The notes below the pieces were generated by a model. The model was not told the origin of the DNA. It saw nothing but the letters and a program-made list of their open reading frames with translations, and did not search any database. A stretch of 64,000 bases of DNA from Cyclobacteriaceae bacterium. Lineage in GTDB: Bacteria; Bacteroidota; Bacteroidia; Cytophagales; Cyclobacteriaceae. The stretch is taken from assembly GCA_020436085.1 (NCBI GenBank), contig JAGQYM010000017.1:16013-80012 (forward strand). Direction: 5' to 3'. Made by a program: the position numbers and the translations under genes. Shown in pieces: positions 26,372 to 36,168 of this stretch (position 1 is the first letter of the stretch; each line of letters opens with the position of its first letter).

Positions 26372-27067
26372 ATGGAGTTCGCTTCTCTTTAAAGCTGGAA
26401 TCACGTCATACTGATCCGGAGTAAGGCAGAATTCAATGTCTTTGTGAATATTTAATTTATTCAAGCGCTTTACGTGAGATGATGTGCTAAGAAACTTCAC
26501 CATATCATTCTTGGCGGATAGATAAAGTTCTTGCGCCACGATTGGCGCATCACAGTCCGGTTCAATATGCTTTCTCAATTTATCTACCAATGCTCCTGCG
26601 AAGAGACTGTCTTCAAGGTTGATCTTTCCTTTCCACCCGGCACATACGATCAAGATATTGTGATCGCTCATCAAGAGATATTTGGTGATTGCAGATAAAT
26701 TCAAAAAGGATCCAATCAGGATTTGTCTCGCACCTTTTGATTTTTCGATGGCCTGTGTTCCGTTGGTTGTAGTAAAGGCGATCTTTAACCCCCGGATTGT
26801 CTCATCCATGTATTCAAAGGGTGAGTTCCCTTTATCAAATCCTTCAATTTTCTGACCGTTGCGTTCACCGGAAACGACAAAGCCCTTATACTTCATTTTC
26901 ATGCATTCATCGGCATCGGCAATGGGAGTTATGCTTTCAACGCCATGGGCAAAAGCCGTAACCATGCAACTCGTAGCGCGCAAAATATCAACAACTACAA
27001 CTGTTTTGTTGCTGACATCATAGAGATGAATGAGTTCAGGGCTCAGGCAAACGTCAATGGTCTTCAT
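26363..27067 (-). CDS. comB: 2-phosphosulfolactate phosphatase-like protein (ComB family)
   Basis: A 234-residue protein with the ComB family features VVVDILRATSCMVTAFAHG, FVVSGERNGQKIEGFDKGNS and IAFTTTNGTQAI. In archaea and some bacteria ComB dephosphorylates 2-phosphosulfolactate in coenzyme M or sulfolactate metabolism. No other pathway gene (ComA, ComC) is seen here, so the physiological role is uncertain. The ATG overlaps the gcvT stop (TAATG), indicating translational coupling. Confidence 0.88.
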   Translation of the reverse strand: MKTIDVCLSPELIHLYDVSNKTVVVVDILRATSCMVTAFAHGVESITPIADADECMKMKYKGFVVSGERNGQKIEGFDKGNSPFEYMDETIRGLKIAFTTTNGTQAIEKSKGARQILIGSFLNLSAITKYLLMSDHNILIVCAGWKGKINLEDSLFAGALVDKLRKHIEPDCDAPIVAQELYLSAKNDMVKFLSTSSHVKRLNKLNIHKDIEFCLTPDQYDVIPALKRSELHLL

Positions 27068-28152
27068 TACACAAAAGGCACCTTAGTTACCTCAGCTTTC
27101 AAGTCACGATTTCTCACAGCAATAAGAATTTCGGAACCCGGACTCGCATTTTCGACAGTGACGTATCCAAGTCCTATACCCACCCCTAACATCGGAGAAA
27201 TTGTTCCGGAAGTTACTTTTCCAATCACTGAGCCATTGCTGTCCTTAATTTCGTAGTCGTGGCGTGGAATTCCTTTGTCAATCATTTTAAAACCAACAAG
27301 TTTCCTGCGAACACCTTCTTCCTTTTGTTTTTTGAGATTGGAAGAGTTTGTAAAGTCTTTTGTGAATTTTGTAATCCAACCCAGTCCTGCTTCAAGTGGT
27401 GAAGTGGAGTGATCGATATCATTGCCATAGAGGCAGAAACCTTTTTCAAGTCTCAGCGTATCTCTTGCACCAAGGCCAATTGGCTTAATGTCATCGTTTT
27501 TGCCAGCCTCAAAAATTGCATTCCATACTTTTTCTGCATCCTTCGATGCTACGTAGATTTCAAAACCTCCGGAGCCGGTGTAGCCGGTATTGCTCATTAC
27601 TACGTCAGATACTCCCGCAAACTCACCGACTGCGAAGTGATAATATTTTATGATGCTGAGATCAGTCTTGGTTAGTTTCTGGAGAATGCCGGTCGCTTTT
27701 GGTCCTTGTACTGCGAAGAGACAGACATCATCAGAAATATTCTTTAGATCTGCGCCTTGTGTGTTGTGCTTAGAAATCCATTCCCAGTCTTTATCGATAT
27801 TGCCAGCGTTTACCACCAGCATGTAATCATCTTCTTTGATCTTGTAAACAATCAAGTCGTCTACAATTCCTCCATCATTGTCTGGCAGGCATGAATACTG
27901 CGCCTGCCCATCTATCAATTTACTGGCGTCATTGGTAGTTACGCGTTGGATGAGGTCAAGTGCTTTTGGTCCTTTTAAGGTGAATTCACCCATATGAGAT
28001 ACATCAAAGACCCCAACTCCGTTACGCACAGCCATATGTTCTTCTATGTCGGAAGAGTAGCGCACAGGCATATTGAATCCAGCGAAGGGCACCATCTTAG
28101 CGCCAAGTTTTTCGTGTAAATCGTTGAGAGGAATTCTTTTGACTTGATCCAT
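27067..28152 (-). CDS. gcvT: Aminomethyltransferase, glycine cleavage T protein
   Basis: A 361-residue protein with the GcvT folate-binding domain: [42 protein letters not shown] and [15 protein letters not shown], then a C-terminal barrel domain (about 275-361). It transfers the methylene group from the H-protein-bound intermediate to tetrahydrofolate. The ATG at 28152 is chosen over a TTG at 28161 because it gives the usual N-terminus ([18 protein letters not shown]). gcvH and gcvP are not nearby. It is coupled to comB by a one-base stop-start overlap. Confidence 0.96.
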   Translation of the reverse strand: MDQVKRIPLNDLHEKLGAKMVPFAGFNMPVRYSSDIEEHMAVRNGVGVFDVSHMGEFTLKGPKALDLIQRVTTNDASKLIDGQAQYSCLPDNDGGIVDDLIVYKIKEDDYMLVVNAGNIDKDWEWISKHNTQGADLKNISDDVCLFAVQGPKATGILQKLTKTDLSIIKYYHFAVGEFAGVSDVVMSNTGYTGSGGFEIYVASKDAEKVWNAIFEAGKNDDIKPIGLGARDTLRLEKGFCLYGNDIDHSTSPLEAGLGWITKFTKDFTNSSNLKKQKEEGVRRKLVGFKMIDKGIPRHDYEIKDSNGSVIGKVTSGTISPMLGVGIGLGYVTVENASPGSEILIAVRNRDLKAEVTKVPFV

Positions 28153-28218
28153 GAGTTTCAAATTAGACCGACAAAACTAGCAGATTCTTTCGTACTTGGA
28201 GAACTGCTTATATAAAAG

Positions 28219-31200
28219 CTACTGCAATACAGGTTGAAAGGTCTGCTGATTATCCAGCAGAAACTGACGCATCCTCTCAGGTGTTAGCAATGCCCTTAGG
28301 CGCTCAAGCGCGCTTCTGGAGTATTCGTAAAATCCCATTCGTGCAGCCTCCAGGCAGTAGGCTTTCAGGAGTTTTATGGAATGGTCATTTGAATGGAGTG
28401 CATCAGTTAGAATAGTATATGAACGCAGGCGATATTTGCTATGGAGCTTAGCAAAGTTAGCTGCATCAATCACAGCTTCTTCGTCAAATGGGTTGGCAGT
28501 TGATAACCAATTGAAAAAATTACCGGTGACAATGGTGTCTCCAGACATCTCACTCAGTTTTGCCTGAAAGTAGATTTTTTGATTTTGCCATTTGCCTTCG
28601 AAGTTGATTTGCTGATTATTGATTTGTCTGGCCAGACTTCTCATGTCACCCTTCTTTGCCAGTAGATCGAGCTCAAAATGTAAAATGCTTTCGTATAAGT
28701 CACGATCGGTCAGCTGCAGATCTTTCACCTTTTGAAACTGTACAATGGCAGCATCTGTTTCGTCCATTTCAAATAACTTTCTGCTGGTCTCAAGAATCGC
28801 ACGGCCCTTAATATCATCATTGTCAATTTGCCGTAACACACGATCAAATTGGATCGTGTCCAGTGGTGCTATTCTGAATTGAGTGAAAAGATATTTTTCT
28901 TCATTTGAAAAACGGTTCACAAGATTCGGGCTTGCGGCAAGTGCATTGATCATTTGTTGTGATACTTCAAGGTAAGTTGTGTCGATGTTTCTCAGCGAAT
29001 CCCATTTCACCAGAGATTCACCGATTCTCCCGGACTCGCTTAGCGAGGCGGCAACAACAGGAAGGTACTGCGGATTATTTTGATTGGCGATGTAGTCTGA
29101 AAATTTGCCTGCGTTGAATGGTGCATTTTGTTCCAGTGACCACATGGCCAGGATTGAATTGTATTTGTCCTGATCTCTACTTCTTATTGCCACCTCTTCC
29201 AAAAGTGAATAGGCACGGCCGATAGAACCGTTTTCATACAGTGCCAGAGCAGATGCGAATAGCACAGCTTCTTCATAATCGCTGTTAACAGGCTTTTTGG
29301 CAATTGCTATTGCTTTGTTCACCAATGCACTATCTAACTCGCCAAGGTGATTTAGTACGTAGTTGTTAATAAGGCTTGCTGAAAATAAATTGAGTGTCGT
29401 GTCAGCCAACGCGTCAAACTCAAAGTTCACCTTGGTGCCCTGCATATTTGCAAAAGCTAGCGCATTACTCCTTGTTCCCTGATTGTCAGATTCGAGTAGC
29501 CGAAGAAGGGAATCTGCAGGAACGTTCAAATTGTTTTTTGCAGAAACGCCAATGAAATTGGTTTGTGCGCCTTCTCTGGAAAGATTGTCCTCCATTGCGC
29601 GTTGCAGGAAAAATAATGATGAATCAAGAAGATTAAGTTTTGAGTAGACAAGCCCTAATGTGTTTTGAATAGGTCCGCTGTTATCAAATGTCTTTCTGGC
29701 TTCCTGTAGTGCGAGCATGGCTTCAAGCCACGATCCTTCTCGTTGAAACGTTTGACTTAGATTAAGGAAAGAGAACTCAGTAGGTCTTAGTTGGCTGGCG
29801 CGATCATAAAAATTTCTTTCTCTAATCGAATTGCCTTTAGTGCCTTCGATATTTGCAACTGCGTAGTTGGAATGGTGATTGAGAAAACCATAAGTTCCAG
29901 CTTGTTGATAGAATGCCTCGGCATAGGTTGAATTGCCCGTCACTTTATACAAATCACCGCCTGCGTTGTAGTAGGCGCTAAATGCATTTTGTACTGGAAC
30001 TTGCCACGTATTATAAAAAAAGAACGCAAGCGTGGCAATCAAACCACCAAACCTAAAAGTGAAGTAAGGCATGTTGTTCGGCTTGTATAACACTTTATAT
30101 ACCGGCATATTCTTCGCCAGCATACTGATGAAGTTGGATATGATATAGGTAAGAAAAATAATGCCGTATCCCAGGTGGCCGTATATAATAGCGTCATCAA
30201 TAGTTGCTAGAGCTGGATCATTGGCAGTGCCTAGAAAGTATCCAACGGTAGTGAAGCAGATAATGCCAAGACTAAGAAATAGTAATGTTCCGAATGGGTC
30301 GGCATCGATTATTCCCTCATACTGTGGCTGCCTTTGTCGAAAGCCCCAAACACCAAGGATGCCAGAGATAGTGAGGAGTAAATAAAAATTGATATAGAGG
30401 AAGTCCCATTGAATTGTTCCAATCTTATGCAGATAGGCAAGGGCCAAATTTGCCATATAAATCACACTGATAATCAGAAAGTGATTTAAGCTCTTACTCT
30501 GCGCAGATGCCTGGCTGGCGACAAATACAAATGATGCCAAAATCTCATGCGCCACCATCAGAATAAAAATGACGCTCAAAACAATTCCCGCGGTCACACC
30601 AGTAACTGAAAGGTGGAGGAACGGGTAATCAACACCACTGAAAAAACTAGTGACGATCGCCAGCAGTGCAGTAATGACTGAGAAGATCAACAGCCGGACC
30701 CTGAAAGTTGTCGATGAACGGAAGAATTGAAAATAAAAGCTTGGTATAATGTAGCAAGCCAAAGTGATAATAGTAAATACCTTATTAGGCATCCCAAACA
30801 TGTTGATGATCTCCAACCGAAAGCCAACGATCAGTAGAATGAACAAGCCCATTCCGAGCAAATACCAGAATCGAGAGAGTACCGTGACGATGGTGAGTAA
30901 AACCACCATGCCGATAGCAAGTGCGCCAAGGAATACATATCCGGCTGTAACGTTTGGTTTAAGCGAGCTCCCAAGCAGTCGCTCAAAAATGAGGTAGTTA
31001 TCACCTGGAATAGTAAGTTCTAGTAAACCATGTTGAAAAGTATGTGCTGGAACGGTGATCTGCTCCTGTTCTTGAATATGAAGCCAGTTTAATGCTGGTG
31101 CAGGAGCCATCAACCATGAATACCACAGGAAGCAAAGGCTCAATACAAATATCAGAGCGACAACTAGCCCAATTCGCTGATAGACTCTTGCCCATGATTT

Positions 31201-31221
31201 CCAGAATTGTAGTGCGTGCAT
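28219..31221 (-). CDS. Large membrane protein with C-terminal TPR region, unknown function
   Basis: A 1000-residue protein. The N-terminal part (about residues 1-410) has some ten hydrophobic helices, with an extracytoplasmic loop of about 60 residues after the first helix (WLHIQEQEQITVPAHTF). The C-terminal 590 residues are helical and TPR-like (AEAFYQQAGTYGFLNHHSN, FSFLNLSQTFQREGSWLEAM, GPIQNTLGLVYSKLNLLD). No catalytic motif or known family was recognised. The architecture resembles membrane-TPR proteins that organise envelope complexes in Bacteroidota, but this is only a resemblance. It is 66 bp upstream of gcvT and divergent from a GNAT gene. Confidence 0.75.
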   Translation of the reverse strand: MHALQFWKSWARVYQRIGLVVALIFVLSLCFLWYSWLMAPAPALNWLHIQEQEQITVPAHTFQHGLLELTIPGDNYLIFERLLGSSLKPNVTAGYVFLGALAIGMVVLLTIVTVLSRFWYLLGMGLFILLIVGFRLEIINMFGMPNKVFTIITLACYIIPSFYFQFFRSSTTFRVRLLIFSVITALLAIVTSFFSGVDYPFLHLSVTGVTAGIVLSVIFILMVAHEILASFVFVASQASAQSKSLNHFLIISVIYMANLALAYLHKIGTIQWDFLYINFYLLLTISGILGVWGFRQRQPQYEGIIDADPFGTLLFLSLGIICFTTVGYFLGTANDPALATIDDAIIYGHLGYGIIFLTYIISNFISMLAKNMPVYKVLYKPNNMPYFTFRFGGLIATLAFFFYNTWQVPVQNAFSAYYNAGGDLYKVTGNSTYAEAFYQQAGTYGFLNHHSNYAVANIEGTKGNSIRERNFYDRASQLRPTEFSFLNLSQTFQREGSWLEAMLALQEARKTFDNSGPIQNTLGLVYSKLNLLDSSLFFLQRAMEDNLSREGAQTNFIGVSAKNNLNVPADSLLRLLESDNQGTRSNALAFANMQGTKVNFEFDALADTTLNLFSASLINNYVLNHLGELDSALVNKAIAIAKKPVNSDYEEAVLFASALALYENGSIGRAYSLLEEVAIRSRDQDKYNSILAMWSLEQNAPFNAGKFSDYIANQNNPQYLPVVAASLSESGRIGESLVKWDSLRNIDTTYLEVSQQMINALAASPNLVNRFSNEEKYLFTQFRIAPLDTIQFDRVLRQIDNDDIKGRAILETSRKLFEMDETDAAIVQFQKVKDLQLTDRDLYESILHFELDLLAKKGDMRSLARQINNQQINFEGKWQNQKIYFQAKLSEMSGDTIVTGNFFNWLSTANPFDEEAVIDAANFAKLHSKYRLRSYTILTDALHSNDHSIKLLKAYCLEAARMGFYEYSRSALERLRALLTPERMRQFLLDNQQTFQPVLQ

Positions 31222-31308
31222 TGGCTAGCCCGATTTGGGGCGCAAACTACGTAGGTGGGCGATAAAATGAAAATCGAGGCAATAGCATCGTTGTGATTTG
31301 CCTTTTGT

Positions 31309-31316
31309 TAGTTTTG
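31309..31316 (+). promoter_or_regulatory. Candidate -7 box for the GNAT gene
   Basis: TAGTTTTG matches TAnnTTTG, 12 bp before the ATG at 31329. It lies downstream of the alternative GTG at 31293, which supports the ATG as the true start. No clear -33 TTG is seen. Confidence 0.4.
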
Positions 31317-31328
31317 GATTTTAGCGCC

Positions 31329-31823
31329 ATGAACAATACGTTATCAGTTAGAAAAGTTTTACCCGAAGATCACGACCAACTATGGACGATTATACGGGAA
31401 GTGATTGCTGGCGGTGAAACTTATGTGTTTCATCCGGATTCAAGCCGTGAAAAAATGATGGCGTACTGGCTGGCGTCTGATAAGCATGTTTACATAGTGG
31501 AACAGGGCGGTGAGATGGTGGGAACTTTTACGATCAAGCCCAATATGCCAGATCGAGGTTCGCATGTGGCAAACGGATCTTATATGGTAAGCCCACACCA
31601 CTCTGGCAAGGGTATTGGCGAATTCATGGGCAGGTATTCTCTCGAGGAAGCCAAACGCCTTGGGTATCAAGCAATGCAATTCAATATTGTCATCAAGTCA
31701 AATTCACCAGCGGTAAAACTTTGGCAAAAAATCGGCTTTAAAATTATTGGCGAGGTGCCAAATGCTTTTCAACATCCAAAGCTTGGACCAACTAACGCCT
31801 ATATAATGTATCGGGAGTTGTAG
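31329..31823 (+). CDS. GNAT family N-acetyltransferase
   Basis: A 164-residue GNAT-fold protein: LSVRKVLPEDHDQLWTII at the start, the beta4 strand YMVSPHHSGKGIGEFMG with the Q/RxxGxG/A-like pyrophosphate loop (SGKGIG), and SNSPAVKLWQKIGFKIIGE at the C-terminus. It acetylates a small amine or a peptide N-terminus; the substrate is unknown. The GTG at 31293 would add 12 residues but lies upstream of the candidate -7 box. Its stop is 3 bp from the convergent gatC stop. Confidence 0.9.
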   Translation: MNNTLSVRKVLPEDHDQLWTIIREVIAGGETYVFHPDSSREKMMAYWLASDKHVYIVEQGGEMVGTFTIKPNMPDRGSHVANGSYMVSPHHSGKGIGEFMGRYSLEEAKRLGYQAMQFNIVIKSNSPAVKLWQKIGFKIIGEVPNAFQHPKLGPTNAYIMYREL

Positions 31824-31826
31824 TGA

Positions 31827-32114
31827 TTATTCAATCACCTTGGGTACGCGGAAGTATTTTCCTTCTTTGTCGGGTGCGTTTTTTAGCACCTCATCTGTGT
31901 TAAGTTGATTTTTAACTTCATCCTCACGGAGTGAATTGATTTCATGCGACATTGTGGTGAGAGGTTCTACACCAGTTGTGTCAACTTCTTTTAGTTTTTC
32001 AACAAATGAAATCATCCTCGACATATCTTCGAGCAACTTAGGCACTTCTTTTTCATCCAACTCAAGGCGAGCCAGGTGCGCAATCTTCTCTAACGTAGCT
32101 CTGTCGATTTTCAT
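31827..32114 (-). CDS. gatC: Asp/Glu-tRNA amidotransferase subunit C
   Basis: A 95-residue protein with the GatC signature: MKIDRATLEKIAHLARLEL, FVEKLKEVDTTGVEPL, and the C-terminal NAPDKEGKYFRVPKVIE. GatC stabilises the GatCAB complex, which converts misacylated Glu-tRNA-Gln and/or Asp-tRNA-Asn. The ATG at 32114 is one base after the acyltransferase stop; the longer ATG/TTG frame start at 32159 lies inside that gene and adds 15 atypical residues. gatA and gatB are not in this window. Confidence 0.95.
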   Translation of the reverse strand: MKIDRATLEKIAHLARLELDEKEVPKLLEDMSRMISFVEKLKEVDTTGVEPLTTMSHEINSLREDEVKNQLNTDEVLKNAPDKEGKYFRVPKVIE

Positions 32115-32115
32115 T

Positions 32116-32853
32116 TTAAAAACTCGCGTTCGGATTTTGTTTCCGCAGTTCGTCATCAATAACCTGGTACACTTTCTCTTTCAGGCTGTTCATGTCATTC
32201 AAAGTCATCCCCGTCACATCTATGGGTTCGTGAAAGATCACTTTGGTTGGAGTCCAGTGCAAAAGCATAGGCTCTACCGGCAAAAGTATCCAATTGTGAG
32301 GAATGGTGACGGGTACGATCGGGATTTGTTTCTCAATGGATGCTCTGAAGGCACCGTCTTTCAACCTGACCATCTTTGGCGGCTGGTCGGTATATATGCC
32401 GCCTTCTATGAAAATGGTGAGACTCTTACCTTCGTCAAGTGCCTGTAGTGATTTTACCAAAGTTGAATACATGCTTTTCAACTTTGTTCTGTCAACTGTG
32501 ATATGGAGGTTCTTATACATCCAACCGAAAAGCGGCACCGTCTCCATTTCACTTTTGCCCACGAAGATGGTATTGTGACTATTAAGACCCATTGTGGGGA
32601 TATCAATAAAAGAGAAATGATTGGGTGCGAAAACGTATTGTTTTTTTGGATCAAGCGACTGCCTGTATTCAACTTTGATTGGAATGCCTATGAGAAAGAA
32701 TAGCGATTTTGCCCACCATCGATTAAATACTCCGATCAGGCGAAACTGTTTTTTGAAAACGATGGGAATAAGTAGAGGAAAGAAAAAAACCAGGAACAAC
32801 AGTCCAAAAATTAACATCCCATAGACTGTATATACCTTCCTTAAAAAATTCAT
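32116..32853 (-). CDS. PlsC-like acyltransferase with a variant motif III
   Basis: A 245-residue membrane acyltransferase: N-terminal hydrophobic helix, catalytic NHFSFID (H-x4-D), motif II region FVGKSEMETVPLFGWMY, then IFIEGGIYTD in place of the usual FPEGTRS, and IPIVPVTIPHN as motif IV. The E-G core is kept but the Pro and Thr are replaced, so acyl acceptor preference may differ from classical PlsC. It is co-directional with gatC, with one base between stop and ATG. A more canonical paralogue lies at 16138-16875. Confidence 0.85.
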   Translation of the reverse strand: MNFLRKVYTVYGMLIFGLLFLVFFFPLLIPIVFKKQFRLIGVFNRWWAKSLFFLIGIPIKVEYRQSLDPKKQYVFAPNHFSFIDIPTMGLNSHNTIFVGKSEMETVPLFGWMYKNLHITVDRTKLKSMYSTLVKSLQALDEGKSLTIFIEGGIYTDQPPKMVRLKDGAFRASIEKQIPIVPVTIPHNWILLPVEPMLLHWTPTKVIFHEPIDVTGMTLNDMNSLKEKVYQVIDDELRKQNPNASF

Positions 32854-32902
32854 GTTATCAGTCGGTCACCGAAGCGTTAACTAAGATCAGGTCAGTATAA
32901 GT

Positions 32903-34204
32903 TTATTTCACGTTCGGCATAGGCTTTGGAATCAAAATGATCTCCGTTTGCCTTCCATCAATGTAGTTGACACCTTGCTTGTCAAAGTAAGCGTCTTCTT
33001 CTAACATCACTCTGATATCCTTTTTCCATTCTGCAATGTTAACGGTGCAGTTGAGCTCGATTGAGTAGGCTGTATTGAGATGGAGCGGGTAGTCTCCTGT
33101 AACGGGAACCCCTTCTTGCAGATCCCACATCCCCAATGTAGTTCCGGCTGCATGGCCATGATAGCCGATTGGGTGTGTGTAGATGGATGGTGTGATTCCT
33201 TCCGCGATCGCTTGCTTTCTTGACTCTGCTAAAACCTGATTTCCGGTTTTACCTTCTTTAAAGTTGTTGGTGAATATGTCCTGTAATCGATTTCCTTTTT
33301 TAAAGGCTTCTTTTAGGTATGAGGGTGCGTCAGTCTCGCCAGCTTTCAGCACATAGGCATGCTCTTGCGTGTCTGTATTCAACCTCAAATATGTTATACC
33401 AAAATCTACATGAAGGAAATCCCCCGGCCGAATGATGTTGTCTAGCTCCGATTCACGCTGAATGTCAACGCTGGGGTGAAACCACGTGTCAAGTTTTAAC
33501 TCTTTAATCTTTTCACGATACCACCATACCAGATCATCTGAGGAAGTTACACCCGGCTGAATTACTTTATCCGAAAATCCCTCAGCAATAATTTCGTGGG
33601 CGATCCTGCAGATGTGCGGATAGATTGCCATCTCTTTTTCTGTGCGTGTTTCCAGCCATGCGACAGCAAGTTTTTCAGCGGAGATCACATTGCTCTGGAA
33701 TTTCTTGGGAAGAACTTTTATCAGATTGTCATAGTCGTTGGACGTAAGTCCATCGGTATGACCCCAGTTAGCTGCTTTATTCACGGCAATTTTTTTCGGA
33801 TTACGTTCTTCGATTATTTTTCCGAGACGTGCCCATTGATCAGGTTGCTCTTCCGGATTCCATGCGCGTTTAAACACTTTGCCAACATCGTATCGTGCCA
33901 CAGCTAAGTATTCCATTGAACTACCTTTGTCAAACGCAACCAGCATTGTAGTTCGTCTGGCGGCCATCCATGTGGCAGGCAGAAACGTTTTGATAACCGG
34001 ATCTTCATTGTATTCGCGGGAAATGACCACCCACATATCGATCCCTTCGCGCTTCATTAGTGACGGGAGTAAATTCTCAAGTCGGTCGTTCAGCAACTCA
34101 TCGATAACCTTGGCCTGCTCTCGCTGCGAAAGAATGACCGAATATTGTGCGATAGAAACTGTACAAACAAAACACAATGCGAGAAATGAAATTGACCTAA
34201 TCAT
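32903..34204 (-). CDS. M24 family metallopeptidase (Xaa-Pro aminopeptidase-like), exported
   Basis: A 433-residue protein with a signal peptide (cleavage after SIAQ). The N-terminal creatinase-like domain (about 25-190) precedes a pita-bread C-terminal domain. Candidate metal ligands follow the family order: Asp in HVDFGITYL, Asp in LNTDTQEHAYV, His in THPIGYHGHAAG, Glu in SIELNCTV and Glu in RVMLEEDAYF. Such enzymes cleave X-Pro bonds or related dipeptides. Its 3' gap to the acyltransferase is 50 bp, and it starts 6 bp after the thioesterase stop, so those two are co-transcribed. Confidence 0.92.
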   Translation of the reverse strand: MIRSISFLALCFVCTVSIAQYSVILSQREQAKVIDELLNDRLENLLPSLMKREGIDMWVVISREYNEDPVIKTFLPATWMAARRTTMLVAFDKGSSMEYLAVARYDVGKVFKRAWNPEEQPDQWARLGKIIEERNPKKIAVNKAANWGHTDGLTSNDYDNLIKVLPKKFQSNVISAEKLAVAWLETRTEKEMAIYPHICRIAHEIIAEGFSDKVIQPGVTSSDDLVWWYREKIKELKLDTWFHPSVDIQRESELDNIIRPGDFLHVDFGITYLRLNTDTQEHAYVLKAGETDAPSYLKEAFKKGNRLQDIFTNNFKEGKTGNQVLAESRKQAIAEGITPSIYTHPIGYHGHAAGTTLGMWDLQEGVPVTGDYPLHLNTAYSIELNCTVNIAEWKKDIRVMLEEDAYFDKQGVNYIDGRQTEIILIPKPMPNVK

Positions 34205-34210
34205 GAATTT

Positions 34211-34768
34211 TTAAATTTTATACTTTAGAATACAACGTTGATTTTTTAATACCTCATCGGCCCGCTCCACTTCTATATTAGACTTTGCGTCATCCATCTT
34301 TTCCCTCACCGAATTTTTTATGTCTTTCATTTGCATGGCTTCGATAAATCTTTTCACATCTTCCTTCGTTTCCAGAATCAAAGCAGGTACACGCGCAGGT
34401 TTGTCATCGTCTCCTTTTGCCACCATCGTAATGAAAGATGAATTGGTATGCTTGATAATACCTGACTTGATATTTTGCGATTCGACTCGAATGCCAACAA
34501 CCAGGGACGTTCGTCCCACATAGTTGACCGAAGCATGCATTGACACGAGTTCACCAACTTCCACGGGCTGTAAGAACTCAACTTTGTCCACCGTAACGGT
34601 GACACAATAAGTGCCCGCATGTTTACTCGCAGTAGCATAAGCCACTTTATCCATCAGCGATAGCAAAGTACCTCCATGAATTTTTCCGCCAAAGTTGGCA
34701 TAGGAGGGAACCATGAGCTCCGTGATTGTCGTCTGTGATTCTCGCACAGCGCGCGCTTCTACTTCCAT
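34211..34768 (-). CDS. Acyl-CoA thioesterase, YciA/BACH hotdog family
   Basis: A 185-residue protein with a hotdog domain (about residues 8-125): TELMVPSYANFGGKIHGG, LLSLMDKVAYATASKHAG (catalytic Asp in the LSLMD helix) and VTVTVDKVEFLQPVEVGEL. It hydrolyses acyl-CoA thioesters in the cytoplasm. The C-terminal 50 residues are charged and helical, slightly longer than YciA. It lies just upstream of the M24 peptidase gene on the same strand. Confidence 0.9.
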   Translation of the reverse strand: MEVEARAVRESQTTITELMVPSYANFGGKIHGGTLLSLMDKVAYATASKHAGTYCVTVTVDKVEFLQPVEVGELVSMHASVNYVGRTSLVVGIRVESQNIKSGIIKHTNSSFITMVAKGDDDKPARVPALILETKEDVKRFIEAMQMKDIKNSVREKMDDAKSNIEVERADEVLKNQRCILKYKI

Positions 34769-34816
34769 TAGGTGGATATTTAGCTAGTAATTTAAAAAGA
34801 TTATCAAAACTGTACC

Positions 34817-36160
34817 CTAGATAGGGTTAGGGTTTCTTGAGAGTCGTCTGAATCTCACCACCATAGCTGTGGCAGTCAATGTCAACCCGATAAACAGTCC
34901 CAGCCATATCCCGCTAGCTCCAAAGGAAAATGGAAAAGCGAGCGTATATCCTAAAGGTAGTGCTACTGCCCAGTAAGCTACCAGAATGAGCAGCGAAGGA
35001 ATCTTTACATCCTGTAGCCCGCGCAATGCTCCGGCAGTGACCACCTGTATCCCGTCTGACAGTTGAAAGAATGCGGCAAAGATGAGAAGTGATGCCGTCA
35101 GATCGATTACGCTTTCATTGTCGATATATAGTGAAGGCAGTGCATACCGACCGAAGATAAAAAGTAAAGCCCATGCCGCCATGATTGCCACGGCCATCCA
35201 GATCATCGCAAAAGCTGCCGTTCTCATATTGCTGGTGTCTCGCTGGCCAAGAAAATTTCCCACCCTGATTGTTGCCGCTGCGCCAAGTCCTGATGTGGTC
35301 ATATAACTAATCGTGGCAAGATTGATTGCAATCTGATGCGCAGCTAATGCTGTGGTGCCAAGCCATCCCATCATGATAGCAGAGAAACCGAAAGCTGACG
35401 CCTCGAAAATAAACTGTGAACCCGCAGGCAAGCCGATGTGCAACATTCGTTTTATTAACGCGATTGAATAACCACCCGCTTTGAAACCGCCTTTGTAAGG
35501 TTGATATTTTTTCGCATAATAAACGTAGCCCATCATCGCGATAGCCATTATCGTTCGTGAGATAAGCGTTGCCCATCCTGCGCCATTCAACCCTAGTGTG
35601 GGCGCGCCAAACTTTCCGAAAATCAAAATATAGTTGAGCCCAATGTTGATAAGGTTGCTACCAATTACGATAGCCATTGCAACACGCGTGCTTTGCAAGC
35701 CCTCAGCAAATTGGCGATAGGTTTGAAAAATCATGGTTGGTATGATCGCCCCAGCAACTATGCTCAGGTATGGGATCGCGAGCGTCACAACTTCTGATGG
35801 TTGACCCATAAAATGCATGAAAGGCTCACATGAAAAAATTAGCGCAACCAAAACAAATCCGGTGACCAGATTGATTAATGATCCATTCTTAAGAACGTCA
35901 ATGATCTTATTCACATCGTTAGCGCCATCGGCTTGTGCCACCAAAGGTGTGATGGCGTATGAAACACCAACTCCGAAGAAAAGCGGAATTGAAAAGAAGA
36001 TATTTGCAAACGAGGACGCGGCTAAAGGCGTTGCACCAGTCCAACCGACCATTACACTGTCGGCTACACCAGTCATCACTTGTCCGAGCATGGCCAGCAT
36101 CACTGGGTAAGCCAGAAGAAAATTAGGTTTGAGATGCTTAGTGTATTGCTGAAGCTGCAT
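34817..36160 (-). CDS. MATE family multidrug efflux transporter
   Basis: A 447-residue integral membrane protein with about twelve helices and the MATE repeat pattern: PVMLAMLGQVMTGVADSVMVG in the N-half (given in part) and HIGLPAGSQFIFEASAF opening the second half. NorM-like sequences such as YAITPLVAQADGAND and GRYALP are seen. These antiporters export cationic compounds using Na+ or H+. It lies 8 bp downstream of the Nudix gene and is probably co-transcribed with it. Confidence 0.93.
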   Translation of the reverse strand: MQLQQYTKHLKPNFLLAYPVMLAMLGQVMTGVADSVMVGWTGATPLAASSFANIFFSIPLFFGVGVSYAITPLVAQADGANDVNKIIDVLKNGSLINLVTGFVLVALIFSCEPFMHFMGQPSEVVTLAIPYLSIVAGAIIPTMIFQTYRQFAEGLQSTRVAMAIVIGSNLINIGLNYILIFGKFGAPTLGLNGAGWATLISRTIMAIAMMGYVYYAKKYQPYKGGFKAGGYSIALIKRMLHIGLPAGSQFIFEASAFGFSAIMMGWLGTTALAAHQIAINLATISYMTTSGLGAAATIRVGNFLGQRDTSNMRTAAFAMIWMAVAIMAAWALLFIFGRYALPSLYIDNESVIDLTASLLIFAAFFQLSDGIQVVTAGALRGLQDVKIPSLLILVAYWAVALPLGYTLAFPFSFGASGIWLGLFIGLTLTATAMVVRFRRLSRNPNPI

Positions 36161-36168
36161 AAACTTCC

